A DNA stretch of 64,000 nt from Paenibacillus chibensis (GCF_004001045.1 NZ_BIMK01000003.1:124001-188000); one strand, 5' to 3'. Shown: positions 15,745 through 24,616, numbered from the stretch's first letter. The notes: a model not told the origin generated them from the sequence alone. Program-made: numbers and translations.

Positions 15745-16986
15745 ATGATCTTAAACAGCGGAAAGCTTGGATGGCCCCATACTCTAAATCCCGTACCCGA
15801 ATATCCTGCGCTGGACCGCGATCTCAATTGCGACGTGCTTGTCGTCGGCGGCGGGATGAGCGGAGCGATGCTGTCCCATGAGCTGACGAGCCGAAATTTG
15901 AATACCGTCGTGATCGACAAAGGAAAAATCGGCGGCGGCAGTTCCTCGGCCAACACGGGCCTGCTGCAGTTCTCGAACGATAAGACGCTTACGTCGATGA
16001 TCCATACCTTTGGCGAAGAAATCGGGGTCGCTTTTTATAAGCTTTGCGAACAGGCGATGCACAAGCTGATTGAAACCAGCGGGCGTTTATACTCGAATCC
16101 CCAGCTCATTCCCCGCAGCAGCTTATACTTTGCCAGTCACGAGGGCGATGTACCTATGCTTCAGGAGGAATTCGAGACCTTCAAAAAGTACGGCTTCAAC
16201 GTGGATTATTGGGATCAAGCGAAAATCGAGCGTCATATGCCTTTTTCCAAGCCAGCCGCCCTGTATACCCACGGCGACGCCGAGGTGAATCCTTTCCGCA
16301 TGGTGCATGCCTTGGTCGAAGCCGCTGCACGTCATGGGGCGCGCGTGTTCGAGCATACGGAGGCCGTGCATTTTGAATACGATGAGGACGGCGTGACCTG
16401 CTATACCGGAGCCCATAAAATCCGCGCCAAAACAGTTGTCTTCACGATGGGCTATGAAACCCAGGAAATGAAAAGGGATCGAAATGCCGTCCTGAAGGTT
16501 TCCTACGCGATGCTGACAAGCCCGGTAGAGGATCTTTCAGATTGGCATGAGCGCTGCATGATTTGGGAGACGGCAAGACCTTATTTGTATATGCGGACTA
16601 CTCCGGACAATCGTATTGTCGTTGGTGGACTGGATGAGCATCCGCCGGAGCCGGATCAGCGTGAAGCGCGCGCCCTTCATAAAAGCGAGATTTTGCTGGG
16701 TGAGGTCAAAAAGCTGTTTCCCCGCTACCAGAGCCTTACGGCCGAGTATGCCTGGGCTTCTATTTTCGGCTCAACGCATGACGGGATGCCGATGATCGGC
16801 ACGCATCCCGATTATCCGAACAGCTATTTCATCGAGGCCTACGGCGGCAACGGGACGGTATATTGCATGATCGCGGCGGATATGCTCGGGGATGTACTCA
16901 CAGGCAAAGAACGCCCGGATATGGAGATGTTTTCGCTTCAGCGGACCAGCAAGCCGTCGCCGCATAAACCGGTAACCATGGGCTGA
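15745..16986 (+). CDS. FAD-dependent oxidoreductase (DAO family)
   Basis: A 413-residue flavoprotein of the D-amino-acid oxidase/glycine oxidase superfamily. The dinucleotide-binding motif is VLVVGGGMSGAMLSHELT (about residues 31-48), with the acidic ribose-binding VIDKGKIGGGSS. The C-terminal flavin motif is GMPMIGTHPD, then AYGGNGTVYCMIAADM. There is no C-terminal Rieske domain, unlike some relatives. Substrate is unknown; an amine or N-methyl amino acid is typical for the family. AAGGAG lies upstream of the ATG. It is the only plus-strand gene in this neighbourhood and is followed by a strong terminator. Confidence 0.85.
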   Translation: MILNSGKLGWPHTLNPVPEYPALDRDLNCDVLVVGGGMSGAMLSHELTSRNLNTVVIDKGKIGGGSSSANTGLLQFSNDKTLTSMIHTFGEEIGVAFYKLCEQAMHKLIETSGRLYSNPQLIPRSSLYFASHEGDVPMLQEEFETFKKYGFNVDYWDQAKIERHMPFSKPAALYTHGDAEVNPFRMVHALVEAAARHGARVFEHTEAVHFEYDEDGVTCYTGAHKIRAKTVVFTMGYETQEMKRDRNAVLKVSYAMLTSPVEDLSDWHERCMIWETARPYLYMRTTPDNRIVVGGLDEHPPEPDQREARALHKSEILLGEVKKLFPRYQSLTAEYAWASIFGSTHDGMPMIGTHPDYPNSYFIEAYGGNGTVYCMIAADMLGDVLTGKERPDMEMFSLQRTSKPSPHKPVTMG

Positions 16987-17016
16987 GTTCTCCCCTGCCG
17001 CGTAAATCCATGAACC

Positions 17017-17057
17017 TAAAAAGCAGGACATGCCCTATGGACATGTCCTGCTTTTTT
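17017..17057. terminator. Bidirectional terminator
   Basis: AAAAGCAGGACATG pairs with CATGTCCTGCTTTT across a 9-base loop, with T runs on both strands. It ends the FAD oxidoreductase and the convergent histidine-kinase operon; the stem nearly touches the kinase stop codon. Confidence 0.9.
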
Positions 17058-18474
17058 ACACATTCAGCCGGATGATGATGGTCGTACCTTCCCCAAGGCG
17101 GCTTTCCACCCGGATGTCTCCGCCGTGCGCCTCCACAATGTCATGGGTGATGGCCATGCCGAGGCCAGAGCCCTTATGCGCTTCCCCTGTGTTCGTACCA
17201 CGGAAATACCGGTCAAAGATCCGGTTGACTTCATCCTCCCGGATGCCCTTGCCGTTATCTTCGACCCGGATGAATACATGCTGCCCGGTCTTTTCGACGC
17301 TGACAGCAATGGCCGCGCTTTCCGGATTATGAACGATGGCATTGTAGATCAGATTGGTGACCGCCCTCCGGATCAGGATGTCATCGACCTCGGCCTTGAT
17401 CACCTCGTCGCTGCACCGGAAATCGATGCTGCGGCTCGCGTATCGGGAATCGTTCAGCGTATCGATGACGGTGCCGCGGATCAGGCTGACCAGATTGATG
17501 CTTTTTTTGCTGAGCGCAAGCTTTTTATTTTTCAATCGGGTAGAAAGGTTCAGATCTTCGATGAGCTCCCGCAAGTACACGGATTTGTGCTCGATGATCT
17601 CCGCATATTCCTGCATTTCCTCGATGCTGAACCCGTAATCCTTGTCTTTCATCAGCTCCGCATAGCCTTGGATGGAAGCCAGCGGCGTCTTGATGTCGTG
17701 CGTGATGTTGCTGATCCATTCCTCTTTCATCCGGTCCAGATGTTTCCGTTCCGCCTCGCCGGCCTGAAGCTGCTCGCTCAGCACGTTGAGGTTATAGAAT
17801 ACGTTCTTGTAGATCCCCTTGGTTTCGTACCGCGCACGATAGTTTTTATGGGCGAGCTGCTTGATGCCGTCAATCAAAGTACTCAACGGCCGGGTCAGCC
17901 TTTTGCTGAACATGTAAGCGATGCACAGGGCGATGAAGCCGTCGACGCAGATCAAAGTCAAGGCTCCGACCTGAAGGAAACGTCCGACCTTCCGGATATC
18001 GTACGTCAGGACATACCGCTCCATATAAGGATGCTGGAAGCCGACCAGATAACTGTAGCGGTTCCCGTTCCCCTGCTTTTCTCCGATGAAAACAATCGAC
18101 ATCAGTTCTTCTTCCATATACTTATAAGTCTGAACGATGTCCAGCGGCGTGTATTTCGTTTTGGCCCCGGCAGGCACGCGGTATCCATATACCGCTCTGC
18201 CGTTCTCGTCCAGTACTTGCACCCAAGCCTGATTGCTTTCAAGCGTTCGCTTGCCCTGGTCCGTGATAGAAATCCCCGATCCCGAAATGACGATCTCCTG
18301 GCTGAACGAGCGCGTCATGCCCTCTGCCGAGGCTTCGCCCTGCTGAAACGGTGATTCCTGCTTTTGGATATGGTATATATTAAACCCAAGCGCGACCAGA
18401 AGGTTCATGAAGATGACGATCACCACGATCAGGACAACCGATGCCAGGTACCTTCCAGTCAGCCGCCATTTCAT
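17056..18474 (-). CDS. Sensor histidine kinase with ectodomain
   Basis: A 472-residue kinase. TM1 spans about 9-32, a roughly 130-residue extracellular domain about 33-162, TM2 about 165-189, then HAMP (about 190-242), HisKA with His259 in THDIKTPLASIQGYAE, and HATPase_c with N, G1 (EDNGKGI) and G2 (GSGLGMAITHDIV) boxes. Its ATG overlaps the response-regulator stop by ATGA. The kinase lies in a locus with a BceAB/YxdLM-type transporter. Canonical Bce partners are short intramembrane kinases with almost no ectodomain, so this sensor is atypical for such a locus. Signal unknown; a cell-envelope stress or peptide is inferred. Confidence 0.9.
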   Translation of the reverse strand: MKWRLTGRYLASVVLIVVIVIFMNLLVALGFNIYHIQKQESPFQQGEASAEGMTRSFSQEIVISGSGISITDQGKRTLESNQAWVQVLDENGRAVYGYRVPAGAKTKYTPLDIVQTYKYMEEELMSIVFIGEKQGNGNRYSYLVGFQHPYMERYVLTYDIRKVGRFLQVGALTLICVDGFIALCIAYMFSKRLTRPLSTLIDGIKQLAHKNYRARYETKGIYKNVFYNLNVLSEQLQAGEAERKHLDRMKEEWISNITHDIKTPLASIQGYAELMKDKDYGFSIEEMQEYAEIIEHKSVYLRELIEDLNLSTRLKNKKLALSKKSINLVSLIRGTVIDTLNDSRYASRSIDFRCSDEVIKAEVDDILIRRAVTNLIYNAIVHNPESAAIAVSVEKTGQHVFIRVEDNGKGIREDEVNRIFDRYFRGTNTGEAHKGSGLGMAITHDIVEAHGGDIRVESRLGEGTTIIIRLNV

Positions 18475-19184
18475 CGTTTGCCGCCCTCCAGGGCAAGCTT
18501 ATACCCCAAGCCCTTCACCGTCACCAAATACTGCGGATTCGAAGGATCCTCTTCGATTTTTTCCCTCAGCCGCCGAATGTGAACCATGACCGTATTGTCG
18601 AAACCGAACGAGTCTTCGCCCCAGACCTGGTCGTACAGGCTTTCTTTGCTGATAATCTGGTTCGGATGCTTGAGCAAATGAGTGAAAAGGCCGAGCTCTT
18701 TCGGTTTCAGTTCGATGACTTCCCCGTTTTTCTTCAGTTCGAATTTTTGTTCGTCAAGCTCAAAGGGACCGGCCGTCAGCGTATGCTCCTGCTTTTCTTC
18801 CTCCCGGGCAGCCTCCGCCCTTCTGAAACGGGCCTTGATCCGATAAGCCACTTCCTTCGGGCTGAACGGCTTGGTGATATAATCGTCGCCGCCGATGGCA
18901 AAGCCCAGTATTTTATCGATTTCTTCGGCCTTCGCGGATAAAAAGAAAATCGGCACGTTTGACACACTGCGTATTTTTTGGCAGACGTCATACCCTTCAC
19001 CGTCCGGAAGCATGATATCCAGCATGATGATGTCAGGATGCTTGTCCTGGAACTGCAACCAGGCCTCTTCCGCTGTGGCGGCCGTATACACGTGCTCGAA
19101 GCCTTCCTTCAGCAGTACGGTTTTCAGCAGCCTTACGATATCCGCTTCATCGTCCACGATCAATATTTTTTGGCTTAAAGTCAA
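18471..19184 (-). CDS. OmpR/PhoB-family response regulator
   Basis: A 237-residue regulator: receiver domain with acidic pair in ILIVDDEADIV, phospho-acceptor in MLDIMLPDGEGYDV and conserved lysine in FFLSAKAEEID; winged-helix DNA-binding domain with QIISKESLYDQVWG and FDNTVMVHIRRLREKIE. I start at TTG 19184, because AAAGGAGG lies 11 bases upstream; an ATT codon three bases earlier is less likely. Cotranscribed and coupled with the kinase. Its probable target is the 11-bp repeat promoter at 22522-22575. A -10-like TATAGT at 19271-19276 may give the pair its own promoter, but the -35 is poor. Confidence 0.92.
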   Translation of the reverse strand: MTLSQKILIVDDEADIVRLLKTVLLKEGFEHVYTAATAEEAWLQFQDKHPDIIMLDIMLPDGEGYDVCQKIRSVSNVPIFFLSAKAEEIDKILGFAIGGDDYITKPFSPKEVAYRIKARFRRAEAAREEEKQEHTLTAGPFELDEQKFELKKNGEVIELKPKELGLFTHLLKHPNQIISKESLYDQVWGEDSFGFDNTVMVHIRRLREKIEEDPSNPQYLVTVKGLGYKLALEGGKR

Positions 19185-19390
19185 AATGGTTCGAACCTCC
19201 TTTCTGCGAAGCGGTGCAGATGATCTGTGCAGAGATGACATCTCCGTCATCTTTTCCCACCCTGTCATTTACTATAACCATATTTTCAGGAGCATGCTTA
19301 CAAAATGGCGCTTCTTAATCGTTCGCGAAAACTCCGCCTTCAAGTTGGCCGTTTTTCCCTTCATCTTGGTTGCCTGCCCGAGTATGCGCC

Positions 19391-19759
19391 CTATTGCGCT
19401 CCTGCCGCAATCAGCTTTTCCTTCGCGGGACCCGGCAGCTCGCTCGCCTGTACCTCTTGGTATGAGCTCGCTTCGTCGCCTTTCATGTACACCTTCAGAT
19501 ACGCGTCCCTGCGCAGATCCTTATGTGCGGTGAAGGTGACGCTCTTTTCCTTGCCCTGCTTATCGAAGCCTTTCAAGGTGTATTCGTAGTAAACGAACTT
19601 CTTCCCGCTGCTTTCCTTGCTCTCCATCCGCTTTCCGTCCTCGATTTGCACGTAATATGCGGCGGCGCCGAGCCGGTTCAAATTGACGTTCTGGATCAAT
19701 ACGACGAAGCCGACAAGTAAGACGACGATGACGACGGTTATGCTAAGTCCTTTTTTCAT
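19391..19759 (-). CDS. YxeA-family small exported protein
   Basis: A 122-residue protein with an N-terminal membrane or signal segment (residues 5-24, ITVVIVVLLVGFVVLI). The rest is a single beta-rich domain with AYYVQIEDGKR and YYEYTLKGFDKQGKEK, the pattern of YxeA/DUF1093 proteins. In Bacillus subtilis yxeA follows yxdLM, the transporter genes of the LL-37-responsive locus; here it follows the equivalent permease by 32 bases. AAGGAG lies upstream of the ATG. Role in the system is unknown. Confidence 0.82.
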   Translation of the reverse strand: MKKGLSITVVIVVLLVGFVVLIQNVNLNRLGAAAYYVQIEDGKRMESKESSGKKFVYYEYTLKGFDKQGKEKSVTFTAHKDLRRDAYLKVYMKGDEASSYQEVQASELPGPAKEKLIAAGAQ

Positions 19760-19791
19760 CTTGGATTTGCTCCTTTTCGTGTATTCGTGGT

Positions 19792-21723
19792 TTATTTTTC
19801 ATTCATAACGATGCTGCTGTAGGCACGCACGGTCATAAAGTAATAGATCAGATAAATACAGGTGTACACGCCCATGCAGATGATAACCGGAATCACCAGG
19901 TTCGCCTGCATCAATCTCGACAGGGCCGACAAAGCCACTGCGCAGTGGACGATTCCCGCCACCAGCGGCAGCGCGAACACGAACAGGACCTGCTTGGCTA
20001 CCGTCTTACGAATTTCTTTTTTCTTCACACCGATCTTGCGCAGAATCGCATAACGCGCCTTATCGGAATTCGCTTCGGTCAGCTGCTTGAAGTAAATGAT
20101 GCTGCCCGTTGCGGCCAGGAAGACGAGTCCCAGGAATCCACCCATGAAAATCATCAATCCGGAGGACTCCATGCCGCGGGCATAATCGCCATAGAAGCTC
20201 GAGAAACCTGCTTTTTCCGGCAGAATGCTTTCCAGATCCTTCGTTAGCTGCTTCGCCTTGTCCTGATGCGTGATGCCGTAAGCTTCCACTGTCATCGTCT
20301 TGGCGTGCGGCTTCAGCTTGGCGAACATCTCGTCGCTGATCACGATGGTGGAATAGACGGTTCCCTGATTCAGCACGCTGTATTTTTTCAGTTCGGTAAA
20401 ATCAAGCTTTTCCCCTTTATCGGCTCCGCTAAGCGTGATCGCCGTCCCCACATATTCCGGCGACATTCCTTGAATGAACATCGGATCCAGCGCAGCAGCT
20501 TCATTCGCTTGAAGCTCAAGCGCCTCGTTTCGTCCTTGAAGCTTGGCCAGTTGGTTGAAATCGCGATTGGACAGCACCGTAAAGGTCTGTTCCTCCGAGC
20601 GGCCGCCTTGCTCCAGTCCCGATGCATCCGCATCGACTTCAAGCAGTGGAACCGATTCGTGATACTCCATACGATGGCCCTGCGCGCTTTGAATCGCCTT
20701 CTCCGCCTTGGCGGATGTGCTGCCGTCCACATCCAGGAACATGATGCTGTTCGGATTGAACTGCGAAACCGAGCTGCGGTTGCTGTAATACATGCTGTAC
20801 GCGGTCCCGACAGCCGTTAACGTCGTCGCGCTCAGCACCGCAATGATGGTTAATGTCCGCGCGTTCCCCTTCATCCGGTATAACAACTGGGAAGTCGTGA
20901 TGATGTTCAGGCCTTTCCAGAAGCTTCTTTTATTTTTGCGCGACAGCTTCAGCAAGGTAACGGTCAAGGTATTGAACAATAGATAGGTTCCAAGGATGAC
21001 GGTGATCAGGATCACGAGCGGCGTCATCATAAAGCCCAGCATCTGCCACGCTTTGGAGGTTGCCAGGTTTTGCAGCGCGAGCCAGTATCCGACACCGACA
21101 AGAAGCAATGACAGGATCGCGGTCAGCCAGGAAGCCTTCGGCTCCTTTTCCCGCTGCTGGTCCGCATGGAACAGCTCAATCAATTTGAACCGGTAAATCA
21201 GCCGGTACCCTTGCAGCGAAGTAATCAGCGTAATGATCATAAAAACGACGAAGGTGTTGATGATCGCCGCCATCGAGATGGAGAAGTCCGTCATCGCCTC
21301 ATATCCCATGACCTTCATCAGGATCAGGACAAAGAAGCGGCTCAGAACAGAACCAAGCGCAATCCCCACGATCAGCGCTACGATCCCCATCAGGAAATTT
21401 TCGTAAAACAGCATGCGTCCAATCTGTTTTTTGCGCACCCCGAGCAGAGAATAGAGGCCGACCTCCTTTTTGCGCTTGCGCGTGAAGAAAGAGTTGGAGT
21501 ACCAGATAAAGATCGCCACGAAGATGATCAATACGACGGCCGCTGCACTGAAGGCAGAGGAGATTTTGGGCGATCCGTCCGACGCGGCTTGAATGGTGTT
21601 ATCGTACTTCAGCGACACGAAGGTAAAATAGATCACGATGCTGAAAATCATCGACGCAAAGTACAAAAAATAGTTCGTGAAGTTTTTGCGTATATTTTTT
21701 CTCGCGATACTAAACAGCGTCAT
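19792..21723 (-). CDS. BceB/YxdM-type ABC transporter permease
   Basis: A 643-residue FtsX-type permease for antimicrobial-peptide sensing or resistance. The layout matches Bce-type permeases: TM1 about 20-40, membrane blocks to about residue 310, a large extracellular loop (about 315-515) containing AYSMYYSNRSSVSQFNPNS at its start, and three C-terminal helices. Two FtsX-like regions flank the loop. The ATG at 21723 overlaps the ATPase gene by 14 bases. It should pair with the ATPase encoded upstream and, by analogy with BceAB, recognise a cell-wall-active peptide or a peptide-lipid complex. Confidence 0.88.
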   Translation of the reverse strand: MTLFSIARKNIRKNFTNYFLYFASMIFSIVIYFTFVSLKYDNTIQAASDGSPKISSAFSAAAVVLIIFVAIFIWYSNSFFTRKRKKEVGLYSLLGVRKKQIGRMLFYENFLMGIVALIVGIALGSVLSRFFVLILMKVMGYEAMTDFSISMAAIINTFVVFMIITLITSLQGYRLIYRFKLIELFHADQQREKEPKASWLTAILSLLLVGVGYWLALQNLATSKAWQMLGFMMTPLVILITVILGTYLLFNTLTVTLLKLSRKNKRSFWKGLNIITTSQLLYRMKGNARTLTIIAVLSATTLTAVGTAYSMYYSNRSSVSQFNPNSIMFLDVDGSTSAKAEKAIQSAQGHRMEYHESVPLLEVDADASGLEQGGRSEEQTFTVLSNRDFNQLAKLQGRNEALELQANEAAALDPMFIQGMSPEYVGTAITLSGADKGEKLDFTELKKYSVLNQGTVYSTIVISDEMFAKLKPHAKTMTVEAYGITHQDKAKQLTKDLESILPEKAGFSSFYGDYARGMESSGLMIFMGGFLGLVFLAATGSIIYFKQLTEANSDKARYAILRKIGVKKKEIRKTVAKQVLFVFALPLVAGIVHCAVALSALSRLMQANLVIPVIICMGVYTCIYLIYYFMTVRAYSSIVMNEK

Positions 21724-22477
21724 GATGCCCACCCCCGAGCGATGTCAAAACCTCGATGATTTGCTGGAAAAATTGCTTGCGCGTCGACTCCTCCTTATGA
21801 AGCTCCCGGAACAGCTCGCCGTCATTGATAAAAATGACCCGTTTGCAGTAGCTCGCGGCATTGGCGTCGTGCGTAACCATCATAATGGTCGATCGATTCG
21901 ACGCATTCAGCATGCTCAGGCTTTCCAGCAGGCTTGTCGCCGATTTGGAATCCAGCGCGCCGGTCGGCTCGTCCGCCAAAATCAGGCTCGGATTCGCTAC
22001 GATGGCTCTGGATGCCGCAGCACGCTGCTTTTGTCCGCCGGAGATTTGATAAGGGTATTTTTCCAGAATGGCGCGAATTCCGAACGTATCGGCGATCTCA
22101 TTCACTCTCCGTTCAATCTCCGAAGAAGGAACTTTGGACAAAGCCAGCGGAAGGAGAATATTTTCTTTGACCGTTAACGTATCCAGCAGGTTGTAATCCT
22201 GGAAAATAAACCCCAGCTTATTCCGCCGAAAATCGGAAAGCTTCTCTTCGCTCATGCTGACGATATTCTGTCCGTCGATGATGATCTCTCCGGAAGTCGG
22301 CGTATCGATCGTGGAGAAAATGTTGAGCAGCGTCGACTTTCCCGCTCCGGACGGTCCCATGATGCCCACGAACTCGCCTTCCTCAATGTTCAGGCTGATA
22401 TGCTGAAGAGCCGTATATAGATTTCCTTTGGTTCCAAAGGTTTTGTTCACGTCTTTTGCTTGCAGTATAGTTTTCAT
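21710..22477 (-). CDS. BceA/YxdL-type ABC transporter ATP-binding protein
   Basis: A 255-residue ATPase of the MacB/LolD/BceA group. Walker A is GPSGAGKST, the Q-loop is FIFQDYNLLDTLTVKEN, the signature is ISGGQKQRAAASRA, Walker B is LILADEPTGALD, and the switch histidine is in MMVTHDANAASYC. The ATG at 22477 has AAGGAG 8 bases upstream; the longer frame's first 37 residues cover the promoter. It is the first gene of the operon ATPase-permease-yxeA-regulator-kinase. Confidence 0.93.
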   Translation of the reverse strand: MKTILQAKDVNKTFGTKGNLYTALQHISLNIEEGEFVGIMGPSGAGKSTLLNIFSTIDTPTSGEIIIDGQNIVSMSEEKLSDFRRNKLGFIFQDYNLLDTLTVKENILLPLALSKVPSSEIERRVNEIADTFGIRAILEKYPYQISGGQKQRAAASRAIVANPSLILADEPTGALDSKSATSLLESLSMLNASNRSTIMMVTHDANAASYCKRVIFINDGELFRELHKEESTRKQFFQQIIEVLTSLGGGHHDAV

Positions 22478-22521
22478 AGAAATCTCCTTAAGGTCGCTTG
22501 ATATGGATGAACACATTTGTA

Positions 22522-22575
22522 ATGATAATGGCTGTACCTTACAGGGATTTAATGCGAACCTTACATGAACCTTAA
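22522..22575 (-). promoter_or_regulatory. Activator-type promoter with four 11-bp direct repeats
   Basis: On the minus strand four tandem 11-mers are TTAAGGTTCAT, GTAAGGTTCGC, ATTAAATCCCT and GTAAGGTACAG (22575 to 22532). A -10 TATCAT (22522-22527) follows 4 bases later, while the -35 position has no consensus. Three repeats share TAAGGT. Eleven-base direct repeats next to a -10 with poor -35 are the usual target of phosphorylated OmpR-family regulators, and such a regulator is encoded in this operon. Confidence 0.65.
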
Positions 22576-22588
22576 ATCTCCGCAGCAC

Positions 22589-22628
22589 AAAAAAACCCTC
22601 AGGGCCACTTTACAGTGTTCCTGAGGGT
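22589..22628 (-). terminator. Terminator after the MFS gene
   Basis: AACCCTCAGG and CCTGAGGGTT form the stem on the minus strand, followed by TTTTTG. Confidence 0.85.
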
Positions 22629-22662
22629 TGCTGTTTTCATAATGAAGTGTTTGTTCTGCTCA

Positions 22663-23871
22663 TCAGGCCGAAGAGCCGTCCCGGAGAAGCTTTCTCACAA
22701 AAATCCAGCTGAGGATAGGAGAGGCACCCAATATAAGCATTACGATTGTAATCGTCAGCGGCGTTTTGCTCATCATGACCACGACGATAAATGCAAAAGC
22801 GCCCAGCAGCCGCCCGGCCATAAGGCTTAGTTCACGGAGTACAACAAGCTCCACCCGCTTCTCGACCATTTCATCGCTCGTACCCATCAAGTCAAAACCG
22901 GACGAAATCATCGGTAAGATGTAGAGCGGCATAAATATGGCCGAGCCGATCCCGAGTACGAGCAAAGCGGAATACCCCGTGCTCCAAAGGAGCGGAAAGA
23001 TCACAACCCACAAAAGCAGTGCGCCCAGAAGCATTCCAGCGCTTCGGTATCCGGGCTTGTACCATTTCCCGGCGAGCCAGTACGTCAACAGTGAGATTGC
23101 GGACGTAATCAGCGTGAATTGTCCCAGCTTGGCCTCCTTATTCGTAGCCACGAACACAAGCAGGCCGATCAGAAAGGCGAATACGCCTTCACGTATCCCT
23201 TGCGCCGCCAGCCCCGGAGCCATCCGCCGCCACGGGCTTCCCTTGGCGCGCAGCTGCGTGATCGGCTCACTCCAGCGATAGCTGCCGCCGCTTTTCCTCT
23301 TTTTAAGAAAAAAGCTGAGCACGACAGCAATTGCATAAATGACCATCGAAATTGTAAAAATGACCCGGTATCCCCGGTCGCCCTTCAGCCACGTAATCAA
23401 AAGCCCGGAAAACCAGGGGCCAATGATTCCGGTAATCGAGCCCAGCAATCCGACCCAGCCGTTAAACAAATCACGATTGGAGCGGTCTGTCACTTCAAAA
23501 TATACGACGTTAAAGGCAAGCCAGAAAATTCCGAGCGATACGCCGAGCAGCAGGCCAAGCGGCCAAATCCAGTGCACGACGTCCGAACCGATCCATAACA
23601 CAACCAGATAAAACAGTCCTGACAGGACAATACCTGCACGCAGGGCGTTCATTTTGTTGTATTCCTTTACCCATTTGCCGCCTATCCAGAATGTCAATCC
23701 AACGGCTACCTGTTGAGCTACGGTAAACCATCCGATCATGGCGTAGTCCTGCTTGCTCTTCCACAAATACACGTTCAAAAATGTGCCGGAAAGAGCCCCC
23801 GCCAGAACGATCAACCCATTAACGGCCAGCAAAAGCTGGGATTGGCGGTCAAAGTGTGCCGACGTTTTCAT
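22663..23871 (-). CDS. MFS transporter
   Basis: A 402-residue membrane protein with about 12 hydrophobic helices, of the major facilitator superfamily. The first loop carries GGKWVKEYNKMNALRAG, a variant of the MFS loop 2-3 signature, repeated loosely at LAGKWYKPGYRSAG after the seventh helix. A charged central loop (KKRKSGGSYRWSEP) separates the halves. Substrate is not inferable; the gene stands alone and is not obviously coupled to the Bce-like operon downstream. AGGGGGG lies just before the ATG. Confidence 0.8.
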   Translation of the reverse strand: MKTSAHFDRQSQLLLAVNGLIVLAGALSGTFLNVYLWKSKQDYAMIGWFTVAQQVAVGLTFWIGGKWVKEYNKMNALRAGIVLSGLFYLVVLWIGSDVVHWIWPLGLLLGVSLGIFWLAFNVVYFEVTDRSNRDLFNGWVGLLGSITGIIGPWFSGLLITWLKGDRGYRVIFTISMVIYAIAVVLSFFLKKRKSGGSYRWSEPITQLRAKGSPWRRMAPGLAAQGIREGVFAFLIGLLVFVATNKEAKLGQFTLITSAISLLTYWLAGKWYKPGYRSAGMLLGALLLWVVIFPLLWSTGYSALLVLGIGSAIFMPLYILPMISSGFDLMGTSDEMVEKRVELVVLRELSLMAGRLLGAFAFIVVVMMSKTPLTITIVMLILGASPILSWIFVRKLLRDGSSA

Positions 23872-23966
23872 AAGTCCCCCCTTGCTTACCGGACATGTTC
23901 TGTCTTAACATGCCCCAAACAAAGGAATCTCATTTGAAAACAATCCTAAAGGATCGATTATGCTGC

Positions 23967-24521
23967 TTAAGCCTGTTCGCTGCTCAGGTGATTGACCATA
24001 CGCAGACGGTCTTCCTCCGTCAGATTCGTTTCCACATGGAAGCAGCCGGTGCAGATATACACATTCACACGGAAAGGCGGCTGGATAACGGGAGCCTTAA
24101 GCGCGCTGAATCGCGACGGGACAAAGCCCTGTCCCGAAAATTCCTGGGTGCCTGCCAGAACCATATAATCTCGGCACTTCGGACATTCAGGTACCTCCTC
24201 CTGCTCATCCAGAATCTTCTCCACGCTTTCTTCGTAATTCATCAGATCATGACTCTCTTCGAATTTATCCAGCGTCCGGATGGAAGGCGGAAGCTGATGC
24301 TGCATATCCTCCTCGGCCCAAAGCGGCGTATCATCGGCTTCTTCGCCTTCCTCCCAGTCCATATCCTCTTCGCTGTCTTCTTCTTCCTCATCGCCTATTT
24401 GAATATTGAGCGTGCGGTATCCCTTCAACTCATTCTGGCAGTAAGGGCAGTTGTCCTCAGGTCCGATTTCCTCATCCCAGACGATTTCGGTCTGGCACCA
24501 TGGGCAAACGGTCGTTTCCAT
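23967..24521 (-). CDS. Acidic protein with two zinc ribbons
   Basis: A 184-residue soluble protein. The N-terminal zinc ribbon is CPWC (residues 6-9) with CPYC about 17 residues on; a second pair is CPKC with CTGC near the C-terminus, so one or two Zn2+ sites are likely. Between them lies a strongly acidic linker (DEEEEDSEEDMDWEEGEEAD). I do not recognise a characterised family. GGAG lies 9 bases before the ATG, overlapping the stop of the upstream 26-codon gene, so the two are cotranscribed. Confidence 0.65.
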   Translation of the reverse strand: METTVCPWCQTEIVWDEEIGPEDNCPYCQNELKGYRTLNIQIGDEEEEDSEEDMDWEEGEEADDTPLWAEEDMQHQLPPSIRTLDKFEESHDLMNYEESVEKILDEQEEVPECPKCRDYMVLAGTQEFSGQGFVPSRFSALKAPVIQPPFRVNVYICTGCFHVETNLTEEDRLRMVNHLSSEQA

Positions 24522-24535
24522 TGCCTTTCATCTCC

Positions 24536-24616
24536 TCAATGTCTCTTTAAGTACATAATGCCGACTGCAAAAAAGATGACAGCCGCCACAAATAGAATTC
24601 TCGACAGATTTTTCAT
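24536..24616 (-). CDS. 26-residue single-pass membrane peptide
   Basis: A short frame encoding a peptide of 26 residues: a basic N-terminus (MKNLSR), one hydrophobic segment (about residues 7-21, ILFVAAVIFFAVGIM) and a basic tail YLKRH. The start has a full AGGAGG ribosome-binding site at good spacing, and the stop TGA is followed after 14 bases by the ATG of the zinc-ribbon gene. These two signs make translation plausible despite the size. Function unknown. Confidence 0.6.
   Translation of the reverse strand: MKNLSRILFVAAVIFFAVGIMYLKRH

Noticed and set aside
17125-18354. 409-codon frame on the plus strand
   Set aside because: Antisense to the histidine kinase, which has all kinase motifs in order.
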